Positions 15,914 to 24,143 of a DNA stretch of 64,000 nt are shown piece by piece. The stretch spans positions 310,001-374,000 of the forward strand of contig JBGOEJ010000001.1 in NCBI GenBank assembly GCA_041446545.1, given 5' to 3'. This DNA is from Fervidibacter canadensis. Lineage in GTDB: Bacteria; Armatimonadota; Fervidibacteria; Fervidibacterales; Fervidibacteraceae. The translations under genes were made by a program, and so were the position numbers. Every line of letters starts with the position of its first letter. The first letter of the stretch is position 1. The notes beneath the pieces are model-generated. The model was not told the DNA's origin. It saw nothing but the letters and a program-made list of their open reading frames with translations, and did not search any database.

Positions 15914-16249
15914 TCACAACCCCAAAATCGCCCGCACCCTCTCTGGACTGCCCAGCGAGAAAAAGAATCGGGCATAAGGAAGGCGCGGGTCATGCAAGTT
16001 TGGGTCTTTGGCATGGTCTTCCACCAACACATCGGCGAAGTCCCAGATTTCATCGGCAAGTTCGTCTACGGCTTCTTTAAGCGTCTCGCCCCATCCTATC
16101 GCCTTCATCTCTGGACACCGCGCCAAGTAAATGCCCTCCTCAGGTAGCCACTCCACTTCTACCGTGAAAGTCAAAGGCGGCTGAACCGACTGAACCTGAC
16201 GGACGACGACTTGCTTGAGCGTCATCGCCGTCGCTTCCGCAACCGCCAT
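15914..16249 (-). CDS. hicB: HicB-family antitoxin, copy 2
   Basis: Second HicB-like antitoxin, 111 residues from the ATG at 16249, with GAGGTG 6 bases upstream. It begins 20 bases after the stop of the isochorismatase-type gene, so the two are likely co-transcribed. A longer frame to 16354 only reads back through that gene. Nearly identical to copy 1 apart from silent changes and the C-terminal patch EDHAKDPNLHDPR. Confidence 0.82.
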   Translation of the reverse strand: MAVAEATAMTLKQVVVRQVQSVQPPLTFTVEVEWLPEEGIYLARCPEMKAIGWGETLKEAVDELADEIWDFADVLVEDHAKDPNLHDPRLPYARFFFSLGSPERVRAILGL

Positions 16250-16268
16250 CTCGTTCACCTCGGCAAAT

Positions 16269-16874
16269 TCAGGGTTTAACAACGATGCCGTCCGCCGTCG
16301 TGATAATGCCGCGATAGAGGAAGTAGATTTGGCGAAGGGCTGCTTCCATGTCAAAGTCTGTCAACGCTGAGATGCCATCTTTAGGGACGATGACTTTGAA
16401 CCATCGCAAGGCGGCGCTGCCAGCGGTGTGCAGGACGCAAATGTTGGCGACGGTGCCCGTGACGATGAGGGTGTCAACGCCGGCGACCCGCAAGTCGTGC
16501 TCCAAGGTCGTCCCATAAAAGCCGTCATAGCGCCGCTTTTGCACGACCAATTCGTTGGGCTGGGGTTTAAGTTCGTCCACGATTTCCCAACCCCAAGTGC
16601 CGATGAGGCAATGTTCACCCCAGATGGGGAATTCTGGGTCGTTGGGCAAGTGGGAATCTTGCGTGTAGGCGACAAACATGCCGTATAGGCGCGCCTCGAC
16701 CAACAACTTGCGGATGGCGGGGATGGTGTCCTTCGCTGTCGGGACGACTAACTTGCCGCCTTCCTTGACGAAATCGTTTTGCATGTCCACGATGAGCAAC
16801 GCCGTCGTCTTCGGTTTGACTTCCACACGGTCGGTGACGACATATTCGGGCACAGTGACCGTTCGCTGCGCCAT
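16269..16874 (-). CDS. Isochorismatase-family cysteine hydrolase (nicotinamidase-like)
   Basis: A 201-residue hydrolase of the isochorismatase/nicotinamidase superfamily. The catalytic triad is visible: D in LLIVDMQNDFV (about residue 30), K in LVVQKRRYDGF (about 112) and C in TVANICVLHTA (about 147). Members hydrolyse amides such as nicotinamide or N-carbamoyl compounds; the substrate is not evident. The gene heads a minus-strand run with HicAB and PHP, an odd mixture that may just reflect module insertion. AGGTGAGCG-type ribosome site precedes the ATG. Confidence 0.87.
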   Translation of the reverse strand: MAQRTVTVPEYVVTDRVEVKPKTTALLIVDMQNDFVKEGGKLVVPTAKDTIPAIRKLLVEARLYGMFVAYTQDSHLPNDPEFPIWGEHCLIGTWGWEIVDELKPQPNELVVQKRRYDGFYGTTLEHDLRVAGVDTLIVTGTVANICVLHTAGSAALRWFKVIVPKDGISALTDFDMEAALRQIYFLYRGIITTADGIVVKP

Positions 16875-16927
16875 CGTCGCTCACCTCCGTCAAGCAAGTT
16901 TGCCCATTTCAAATTGTGGCAGATGCC

Positions 16928-17938
16928 TTATCGCCAATCCAGCAAGACGATGCCCGTCTTTTCTCGTTCCCTCATCAGCAATTCGTAGGCTTTGGGCGCT
17001 TCTTGCCAAGGGAAGCGATGGGTGATCAGTTCCGTCGTGACGATTTCGCCCCTACGCACCAACTCAAAAAACAACTCGGTGTTGCGCTCCCGCGTCCAAG
17101 GGTCGTCGGGATTTTCGTGGGGCGGATGGGAACTGACATGGGCGCCGATGAAGGTCAGGCTTGTCCAGTTGCACCAATCGTGGAAGTCAAAGGGCGTTTT
17201 CCCGCGAGGGCTGCTGAGGATGACCAATCGCCCTTGCCGACGCATGACCGTCACCTCTGTCAAGATTGCTTTCGGGTTGCCCGTCACTTCAAAGACCACA
17301 TCCGCCATCCGCCCTTTTGTCCAGTCAGCGATGCGCTCAGCAAGATGAGGGTCGGCACCGTCCAAGGCGACATCTACGGCTTTCACCCCCTCCGCCAACT
17401 CCCTTCGGTGGGTTAAAACATCCACGCCGATGACAGGGCGTGCCCCGCAAAGGCGGGCAAATTGTGCCGCCCAGATGCCGATGGGACCAAGCCCGAACAC
17501 GACGACGCTTTCGCCCAATTGCACCTTCGCCCGCCGCACGCCATTGAGGGCAATGATCGCCAGAGCAAACAAAGCAGCGGGTTCGTCATCAACGCCTTCG
17601 GGCACTTTCACCCAAAACTCATCCTGCCGATAAAGGGCAAACTGAGTGTGAGGCTTCCAACCGACGAGGCGGTCGCCCACCTTCACCTTATCCACGCCCT
17701 CTCCGACGGCAGCCACTTCGCCCACTTGGCTGTAGCCGAGTTTGAGGGGATAACGGGCAAGGCGTGCCCAAACGCTGTCAGGTTCAAAATCGGCAGTCAC
17801 CAGCGTCATTTCCGTGCCCGTGCTGATGGCGGAGAAACGAGCCCGCACGAGGAAAGTGCCCGCCGTCAGGGACGGCATCGGTTCTTCTTTGAGGACGACT
17901 TGTCTCGGCGCTTCGCAAATCACGGCATGATTGACCAT
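16928..17938 (-). CDS. Zinc-type alcohol dehydrogenase superfamily protein, BchC-like
   Basis: A 336-residue medium-chain dehydrogenase. The N-terminal GroES-like domain reads VVLKEEPMPSL and ARFSAISTGTEMTLV, and the nucleotide-binding site is VVVFGLGPIGIWAAQFA (about residue 147). The usual catalytic cysteine is replaced by the STGTE sequence and there is no structural-zinc cysteine cluster, as in BchC-like and some inositol or sugar dehydrogenases. GGAGG lies 8 bases before the ATG at 17938, which I prefer over an ATG two codons upstream. Substrate unknown. Confidence 0.85.
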   Translation of the reverse strand: MVNHAVICEAPRQVVLKEEPMPSLTAGTFLVRARFSAISTGTEMTLVTADFEPDSVWARLARYPLKLGYSQVGEVAAVGEGVDKVKVGDRLVGWKPHTQFALYRQDEFWVKVPEGVDDEPAALFALAIIALNGVRRAKVQLGESVVVFGLGPIGIWAAQFARLCGARPVIGVDVLTHRRELAEGVKAVDVALDGADPHLAERIADWTKGRMADVVFEVTGNPKAILTEVTVMRRQGRLVILSSPRGKTPFDFHDWCNWTSLTFIGAHVSSHPPHENPDDPWTRERNTELFFELVRRGEIVTTELITHRFPWQEAPKAYELLMREREKTGIVLLDWR

Positions 17939-18046
17939 CCCCATCGCCTCCCAAGTTGTCAAGCGCCCGACTTTTCGGTGACGGCAGTTTTTTCGCCCTG
18001 AATTGTGGCGCAAGGAACTGACAGACTAAGAGCGTGGTGATGAGCG

Positions 18047-19126
18047 GTGACCGTCACAGCGGAATGGCAGGAAGTAGCGGAGCGGTTGGCAGCGTCGGTG
18101 CGACGCCCCTTGGTCGTCCTCGTGATTGGGGCGATGGACACGGGCAAGAGCACTCTTTGCGCTTTCCTCGCTCGCACCCTCTTTGAACAAGGTCGGCGGG
18201 TCGCCGTCGTGGATGCCGATTTGGGGCAGTCGGACATCGGTTTTCCGACGACCATCGGGGTGGGTTTTGTGGAGCGTCCCATTGAGCGGTTGCGGGACAT
18301 TTCCTGTCGCGCTGCTTATTTTGTTGGGGCAACTTCGCCCACTGGACACTTATTGCCGACGGTCGTCGGGACGAAGTTGATGGTGGAGCGGGCATTGGCG
18401 ATGGGAGCGGAAGCCGTCATCGTGGACACCGATGGCTTGGTGCATGGTGGAGTCGGTTGGGCACTCAAGCATCACACCTTTGAAGCCATCCGCCCCACTC
18501 ATGTCTTCTTGCTTCAACGCGCAGGCGAATTGGCGCATTTTCATCGCCAATGGCAAGGCATCGTTTGGACGGAAGTGATTTCCGTGCCCGTGCCTGAGGC
18601 GGTGGCGCTGAAATCGCGGGAGATACGGCGGGCTTTTCGGCAGGAACGGTTTCGGGAATGGCTGCAACAATGCCGCGAGATTACTTTGCCGTTAGCAAAT
18701 TTGCGTTGGCGAAACACTTTGCTGGGTCAGGGCGTTTCCGTGCCGCCGACGGTGCGCCATCGCCTTTCCGAACTTTTGGGGACGACGGTGCTCCATGCCG
18801 AACGGGTCGGCGATGTGGCATTGGTCATCGTAGACCGACCACCGACGGTCAGCGATTTTGCGCCCGCAAAGGAGTTATTCAGCGGTGTCCCCTTCTTTCA
18901 GTGGCGAACGCCCAGCCATTACGAACAACTGCTCGTCGGCTTGCTGGACTTCAACGGCGAGTTGCTCAATTTGGGCTTATCGTTTCGGTTGGACTTCAGC
19001 GAAGGAACTTTCACCTTGCTGGCGCCGCCCCTTGACCCTTCCCACCTTCACACCGTTGCCTTCGGCTTTGTTCGGTTGGCGTTAGATGGGACGGAGATAG
19101 AGGTCGTCATGCCCGGGCGGCTATAA
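18047..19126 (+). CDS. Clp1/Grc3-type P-loop kinase, putative polynucleotide 5'-hydroxyl kinase
   Basis: A 359-residue protein with Walker A GAMDTGKST (residues 26-34), then VVDADLGQSDIGFPTTIG (53-69) and the pattern YFVGATSPTGH, all hallmarks of the CLP1_P domain found in eukaryotic Clp1, Grc3 and NOL9 and in archaeal RNA 5'-kinases. The C-terminal about 100 residues form a second domain, as in Grc3. In bacteria these proteins are sporadic and their roles little known; phosphorylation of RNA or DNA 5'-OH ends is inferred. GTG start at 18047; divergent from the dehydrogenase gene. The next gene starts 87 bases away and is unrelated. Confidence 0.8.
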   Translation: MTVTAEWQEVAERLAASVRRPLVVLVIGAMDTGKSTLCAFLARTLFEQGRRVAVVDADLGQSDIGFPTTIGVGFVERPIERLRDISCRAAYFVGATSPTGHLLPTVVGTKLMVERALAMGAEAVIVDTDGLVHGGVGWALKHHTFEAIRPTHVFLLQRAGELAHFHRQWQGIVWTEVISVPVPEAVALKSREIRRAFRQERFREWLQQCREITLPLANLRWRNTLLGQGVSVPPTVRHRLSELLGTTVLHAERVGDVALVIVDRPPTVSDFAPAKELFSGVPFFQWRTPSHYEQLLVGLLDFNGELLNLGLSFRLDFSEGTFTLLAPPLDPSHLHTVAFGFVRLALDGTEIEVVMPGRL

Positions 19127-19213
19127 AATGCGCGCCAACCCCTATGCCCCTTTCTTCGTCAAATTGATTAACCAACGCTGAAGCGGCGATGGTTCCTTCA
19201 GGAGGTGAAGGGT

Positions 19214-20881
19214 GTGCCCCGATGGTTGATTGCCATAGCGATGTCGCTAACCCTCGCATGGGTCGTGGCGTTAGCGCAAACGAAGGGCACGAAAGAAAAT
19301 CCCGCCGATGAGCAACGGCTCGTCCAGACCATCAACGCTGCCCTTGCCCGCTACTGGTATGAGCACCAAATCAAACCTGCCCCACCCGCTTCCGATGCCG
19401 AATTCCTGCGGCGCGTTTACTTGGACTTGACGGGCAACTTGCCCCCTGAAGAAGTCACCCGCCAGTTCCTCGCCGACCGTTCCCCTGACAAGCGACGCAA
19501 ATTGATAGAGCAGTTGCTGGACAGCCCCGATTACGCCAAGTGGTGGGCGACGGTTTGGCGCATTTGGCTCATCGGGCGGGAAAGCCGACGGGTCGCTGCT
19601 CTCGTCGGCATTCGGGCGATGGAGCAATGGCTGCAAGACAAACTGGCGCAAAATGTCCCTTACAACCGTTGGGTCTACGAGTTGCTGACCGCATCAGGGC
19701 GAACTGACGAAAATGGTGCTGCCACTTTCTTCGTCAAATACGAAGCCAAACCCGAAGAACTGGCAGGCGCAGTCCCCCGCATCTTCTTGGGAACGCGAAT
19801 CCAATGTGCTCAATGCCATGATGCCTTCAACGACCCCCGATGGAAGCAGCAAGACTTTTGGAGTGTTGCCGCTTATTTCGCCCGTGTGCGGGTTCGCCCC
19901 GTGCGTGACCAAAACCGCATCGTTGCCTTTGAAGTTTGGGAAGCACCCCGAGGCGAAGCCTTCATGGAACGCAACGGGCAGCGGCAAATGGTTTTGCCCA
20001 AGTTTGTCTTGGCGAGCATCGCTTTGCCTGAAGAGCCGCCAGAGAGGCGGGCTGCCTTCGCTGCCTACTTGACCCACCCGCAAAACCGCCTGTTCGCCCA
20101 AGCCGTCGTTAACCGCTACTGGGCTTACTTTTTCGGGTATGGCTTGGTTCATCCCATTGACGACTTCCGCCCCGAAAATCCTCCCGTCGTCCCCGAAGTG
20201 TTGGAGAAGTTGACCGACGATTTCATCGCCAACGGCTACGACCTAAAACGGCTCATTCGCATCATCGTCAGCACCAGAGCCTACCAACTTTCCTGTCAAG
20301 CCCCCTCAAGCAAACCCAACTCGCCCGAGACTTTCGCCCAAGCCCAACTGCGCCCCCTAATGCCAGAGCAACTTTTCAACGCTTTCCTTCGGGCGACGGG
20401 CGCGGAAGAAGTCCTAAAGGAACGAGCGCCTCGTCTCTACGAGCAACTGCACCAGTTCATGGTGCGCCGCTTCGTCGTGGTCTTCAACACCGATGAAGAG
20501 CCCGATGTCGCTGCCTTTGAGCAAACCATCCAGCAAGCCTTGATGCTGATGAACAACGAACAAGTCCAGCGCGCCGTTCGGTTGGCAGGCGGCTTGCCGT
20601 TGTTCCGCGCCCTGACCGACGAGCGTTCCGACGAAGAGCACCTCAACACCCTCTTTTTGCGCTTCTACTGCCGCTATCCGACGCCTGACGAGCGACGGGT
20701 CATGTTGGAGCATGTGCGACAATTCGTCGCCAGCGAGCAGCGTGTCCCTGTCTTACGGGGTCGGCGCAACATCGGGTTGGCGATGATGGCAGGCAATGTG
20801 CCGTTGCCCCCTAAAGCCCAAGCCTTTGAAGACATCGCTTGGGCGTTGCTCAATTCGGGCGAGTTTCTGTTCAACCATTGA
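19214..20881 (+). CDS. DUF1549/DUF1553 domain protein with CxxCH motif, exported
   Basis: A 555-residue protein with an N-terminal signal (MPRWLIAIAMSLTLAWVVAL). DUF1549 is seen in EFLRRVYLDLTGNLPPEEV and the stretch CAQCHDAF, a CxxCH site that could bind heme c. DUF1553 follows (PQNRLFAQAVVNRYWAYFFG ... DLKRLIRIIVSTRAYQLS). These domains are abundant in Planctomycetes and relatives and usually pair with DUF1501 as here. Start: GTG at 19214 with AGGAGGTG 6 bases before it; the GTG at 19205 overlaps that site. Function unknown; the pair is suspected to act on sulfated or complex polysaccharides, which is inference. Confidence 0.88.
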   Translation: MPRWLIAIAMSLTLAWVVALAQTKGTKENPADEQRLVQTINAALARYWYEHQIKPAPPASDAEFLRRVYLDLTGNLPPEEVTRQFLADRSPDKRRKLIEQLLDSPDYAKWWATVWRIWLIGRESRRVAALVGIRAMEQWLQDKLAQNVPYNRWVYELLTASGRTDENGAATFFVKYEAKPEELAGAVPRIFLGTRIQCAQCHDAFNDPRWKQQDFWSVAAYFARVRVRPVRDQNRIVAFEVWEAPRGEAFMERNGQRQMVLPKFVLASIALPEEPPERRAAFAAYLTHPQNRLFAQAVVNRYWAYFFGYGLVHPIDDFRPENPPVVPEVLEKLTDDFIANGYDLKRLIRIIVSTRAYQLSCQAPSSKPNSPETFAQAQLRPLMPEQLFNAFLRATGAEEVLKERAPRLYEQLHQFMVRRFVVVFNTDEEPDVAAFEQTIQQALMLMNNEQVQRAVRLAGGLPLFRALTDERSDEEHLNTLFLRFYCRYPTPDERRVMLEHVRQFVASEQRVPVLRGRRNIGLAMMAGNVPLPPKAQAFEDIAWALLNSGEFLFNH

Positions 20882-20922
20882 GCGCCTTTAACCGCAACAA
20901 ATTAGGCAAGGAGGTGCAGAAG

Positions 20923-22233
20923 ATGCCGTTAGGGCAATGGACGCAGGAATACTGCTGCGGCTGCTTGGAAACTTGGTCGGAAGGGTTAAGCCGACGCGGG
21001 TTCATCAAAGTCGGGTTGGGCGGGTTGCTGAGCATGCTTTTTGCCGATTGGCTCGTTCAGCAACCCCTTCGTGCCCAAACGAACAACATCCGCAAAGCCA
21101 AGTCGGTGATTTTGCTGTGGATGAACGGCGGACCAAGCCAATTGGACACCTTTGACCCCAAACCCAACAGCAAAAACGGGGGCATCTTCAAACCCATCAA
21201 AACCCGCATCCCCGATGTGCAGTTCACCGAGTTGCTGCCGCAACTGGCGGAGCATGCCGACAAACTGGCGGTCATTCGCTCTATGGTCTCCAAGGAAACG
21301 AACCACCAGCGGGCTCAATATTTGCTGCACACGGGCTACCTTCCGCAAGGGACGGTGGAGCACCCCAGTTTCGGCGCCGTCGTCGCCAAAGAGTTGGGCG
21401 ATGAAAACTTTGACTTGCCCCACTTCGTCAGCATTCGCGGTCCGTCCTTCGGTGCGGGTTTCCTCGGCGCCACTTACAACCCCCTCGTCGTGACCAACCT
21501 GAGCCAACCTGTGGAGAATTTGCTGCCGCCGCAACATGTCACGCCTGACCGATTGGAGCGACGCCTCTTTTTGCTCCGCTACTTGGAGGGCAAATTCGCC
21601 GACTGGACGAAGGACGAAAATCAGCAGCGTCACCTGATCACCTACAACAAAGCCCTTCGGCTGATGCGTTCGCCTTTGACGAAAGCCTTCAACATCGCTG
21701 AAGAACCCGAAAGTGTCAAGCAAGCCTACGGCGACAACGATTTCGGGCGGGGTTGCCTGTTGGCGCGTCGGTTGGTGGAAGCGGGCGTCCGCTTCGTGGA
21801 AGTTTACTTGGACGGTTGGGACACTCATCAAGACAACTTCACCCGCACCCAACGGCTCTGCAGCATCCTTGACCCTGCCTTTGCCACCTTGCTGAAAGAG
21901 TTGAAAGAGCGGGATTTGCTGGATAGCACCCTCGTCGTCTGGATGGGCGAATTTGGACGGACGCCCCGCATCAACCCCAACGAAGGACGCGACCATTGGG
22001 CTCGCGGGTTCAGCGTCGTCTTGGCGGGCGGAGGCATTCGGGGCGGTCAAGTCATCGGAGCGACCAACGAAGACGGCACCGATGTCGTCCATCGCCCTGT
22101 CACCGTGCCCGACTTGTTCGCCACCCTTTGTCATTTGCTGGGCATTGACCCCAACAAACGCTACTACACACCCAACGGTCGCCCCATCACCATCGTGGAC
22201 AATGGGCAAGTCGTGACGGAGTTGGTCGGTTGA
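20923..22233 (+). CDS. DUF1501 family exported protein
   Basis: A 436-residue DUF1501 protein related to the alkaline phosphatase/sulfatase fold. It carries a twin-arginine signal (SRRGFIKVGLGGLLSM, residues about 25-40) and the characteristic VILLWMNGGPSQLDTFDPKP and later VWMGEFGRTPRINPN. AAGGAGGTG lies 7 bases before the ATG at 20923, 41 bases after the DUF1549 gene, so the two form an operon, as in planctomycetes. A CCGCLETW cysteine cluster near the N-terminus precedes the signal and may be structural. Enzyme activity is unproven for the family. Confidence 0.9.
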   Translation: MPLGQWTQEYCCGCLETWSEGLSRRGFIKVGLGGLLSMLFADWLVQQPLRAQTNNIRKAKSVILLWMNGGPSQLDTFDPKPNSKNGGIFKPIKTRIPDVQFTELLPQLAEHADKLAVIRSMVSKETNHQRAQYLLHTGYLPQGTVEHPSFGAVVAKELGDENFDLPHFVSIRGPSFGAGFLGATYNPLVVTNLSQPVENLLPPQHVTPDRLERRLFLLRYLEGKFADWTKDENQQRHLITYNKALRLMRSPLTKAFNIAEEPESVKQAYGDNDFGRGCLLARRLVEAGVRFVEVYLDGWDTHQDNFTRTQRLCSILDPAFATLLKELKERDLLDSTLVVWMGEFGRTPRINPNEGRDHWARGFSVVLAGGGIRGGQVIGATNEDGTDVVHRPVTVPDLFATLCHLLGIDPNKRYYTPNGRPITIVDNGQVVTELVG

Positions 22234-22289
22234 GCGGTCAGAGCCACCGACTCAAGTGCCTCGCTCTTTCGGCGGAAGCCAGCACCCTA

Positions 22290-22430
22290 CTACCGAAAGG
22301 GCAGTTGGTTAACCGTGTTGTTGTAGCGATTGCTCAGCCCGCCACCGAACAAGGTCAGGGCAAGGATGACCGCAAGAACGATCAGCACCAACAAAAACGC
22401 ATATTCTGTCAAAGTCTGTCCTTGCCGCAT
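22290..22430 (-). CDS. Flp/Fap-type pilin subunit
   Basis: A 46-residue protein on the minus strand reading MRQGQTLTEYAFLLVLIVLA, then VILALTLFGGGLSN and NQLPFR. The GQTLTEYAFLL segment with its invariant E5-like glutamate and tyrosine followed by a hydrophobic helix is the hallmark of Flp/Fap type IVb pilins that are cleaved by a prepilin peptidase before the Q or T. GGGGTG lies 7 bases before the ATG. It is convergent with DUF1501. No tad secretion gene is in the window, so this is an orphan pilin gene. Confidence 0.72.
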   Translation of the reverse strand: MRQGQTLTEYAFLLVLIVLAVILALTLFGGGLSNRYNNTVNQLPFR

Positions 22431-22718
22431 CAACCATCACCCCGCTCTCGGGACGCAACGATGGGTTGGGCAAGATTTTAGCAGCCCTGTCAACCCTTCG
22501 GGAGGATGTTGGGAAAGTCGTGACCAATCAGGCGGAAGGCACGGCTTTATGTCGTGCCGACTGATTTTATCGGGTGGTTATTCAAGGCGTGATTTCCGAA
22601 CATCTTGGGCACGGCGTTGCGCTGATGTTGCCTTCCCTTTAGGCATTGCCCCAACGAGAGGGAAGCGTGCCAACCTTGTTGTGGGCGTCGTAACGGGTCA
22701 GGAAGAGGAGGCAGGAAA
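22431..22718. other. Intergenic region with a palindrome, no gene seen
   Basis: 288 bases upstream of both the pilin gene (minus) and the ceramidase-like gene (plus), so probably a divergent promoter region. It contains GGCACGG-CTTTATGT-CGTGCC (about 22537-22558), a hairpin without a T-run. No coding frame with a ribosome site was found. Confidence 0.4.
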
Positions 22719-24143
22719 ATGCTGGTCGGTTTCGCCCAGACAGACATCACGCCACCTGTCGGCTCATCCATCCCTGGCGGTTTTCAGCGCCTCGTCTCCA
22801 CAGGCGTTCACGACCCCCTTCATGCGACAGCCGCCGTGCTGGGGAGCGATGGACACTTCGTCGTTTTCGTCTCCGTTGATGCCCTCTCGGTAAAGGCATC
22901 CTTGGTCGCTGCAGCGCGGGAGCAAATTCGGCAGCGTTGTAACATCCCGCCTGAAAATGTCCTCATCGCTGCTACCCACACCCACACGGGCGGTCCCATC
23001 GCCGATGTCTTTGAAAGCGAAGCCGACCCGAACTATTGCGCTTTTGTCGCCCGACAAATCGCCCAAGCCGTTGAGCAGGCGATGGAGAACTGTCGTCCCG
23101 CTCTCGTTGGCATCGGCATCGGTAAGGCGGAAGGGTTAGCCTTTAACCGACGCTTCCTTATGCGCAACGGTTTCCATCAAACTCACCCAGGCAAGGGAAA
23201 TCCCAACATTGTCAAGCCCGCTGGTCCGACTGACCCAACCGTCGGCGTTTTGGCGGCGCAAGACAAGCAAGGTAACTTCCTCGGATGCCTCGTCAATTTC
23301 GCTTGCCATTGCACCGTCATGGGCGGAACACAATTCAGCGCCGATTTTCCCTTCTACCTCGCTCAAACCCTGCGAAAGGTGTTGGGGGAGCAATGCCTGA
23401 CGGTTTTCCTGCCCGGCGCCTGTGGCGATGTGACGCAAGTGGACAATTTGAGTCTGCGGGAACGGGAATTTGGCGAGAGTTGGGCATGGCGCATCGGCAC
23501 GGCATTAGGAGGCGCTGTCCTTCAGACCATCGCCCCAATGGATTTTTTGTCCGACTTGCCCTTGCAATCCCGCACCGCCATCGTCCCTTTGCAGCGACGG
23601 AGAGTGCCCAAAGCATGGCTGGAAGAAGCCAAGCGATTGCTGTCAATGGACGGCTCTTGGAGCGTTGAACGGGTTTATGCCCGCGAGTGGTTGCTCCTTG
23701 CCGAAGAAGTCCACCGCCAACCGACTGTCCATGCTGAGGTGCAAGTCATCGGCATCGGTCGGTGCGTCTTCGTCGCCATTCCCGGCGAACTGTTTTGTCA
23801 GTTGGGCTGGGACATCAAACGGCGTTCTCCTTTCCCGACGACTTTTGTCGTCCCTTGTGCCAACGGGATGGTAGGCTACTTGCCGACGCCCGATGCCTTC
23901 AAAGGTGGTGGCTATGAGGTGCGATTGGCTCGCTCTTCCCAATTGATGCCTGAGGCGGGCGAACGAATTGTGACGGAAGCCGTGCGATGGCTTTCCGCCT
24001 TGACAGTGCCTTCCTTGCCCTCTCAACCGCCCGTGATGACATCGCCTTGGGATGTCGGCGCTTCACCGCCCTCTTTGACAGGACTGGAGCCGATGGATTG
24101 CCCTTGGAATCAACTTGGTGACGGGGGATGTCATTGCCGATGA
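22719..24143 (+). CDS. Neutral/alkaline ceramidase-like hydrolase
   Basis: A 474-residue protein with the neutral ceramidase N-terminal fold: MLVGFAQTDITPPVGSSIP, then AATHTHTGGP (about 87), a zinc-binding histidine pair, and NFACHCTVMGG (about 193), another histidine motif. GACGDVTQVDN follows. No signal peptide is evident, so it may be cytoplasmic. Bacterial homologues are often annotated as hydrolases of unknown substrate, and a true ceramidase role is uncertain for an organism not known to make sphingolipids. GAGGAGGC lies before the ATG. It overlaps the TPR gene by 16 bases. Confidence 0.83.
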   Translation: MLVGFAQTDITPPVGSSIPGGFQRLVSTGVHDPLHATAAVLGSDGHFVVFVSVDALSVKASLVAAAREQIRQRCNIPPENVLIAATHTHTGGPIADVFESEADPNYCAFVARQIAQAVEQAMENCRPALVGIGIGKAEGLAFNRRFLMRNGFHQTHPGKGNPNIVKPAGPTDPTVGVLAAQDKQGNFLGCLVNFACHCTVMGGTQFSADFPFYLAQTLRKVLGEQCLTVFLPGACGDVTQVDNLSLREREFGESWAWRIGTALGGAVLQTIAPMDFLSDLPLQSRTAIVPLQRRRVPKAWLEEAKRLLSMDGSWSVERVYAREWLLLAEEVHRQPTVHAEVQVIGIGRCVFVAIPGELFCQLGWDIKRRSPFPTTFVVPCANGMVGYLPTPDAFKGGGYEVRLARSSQLMPEAGERIVTEAVRWLSALTVPSLPSQPPVMTSPWDVGASPPSLTGLEPMDCPWNQLGDGGCHCR

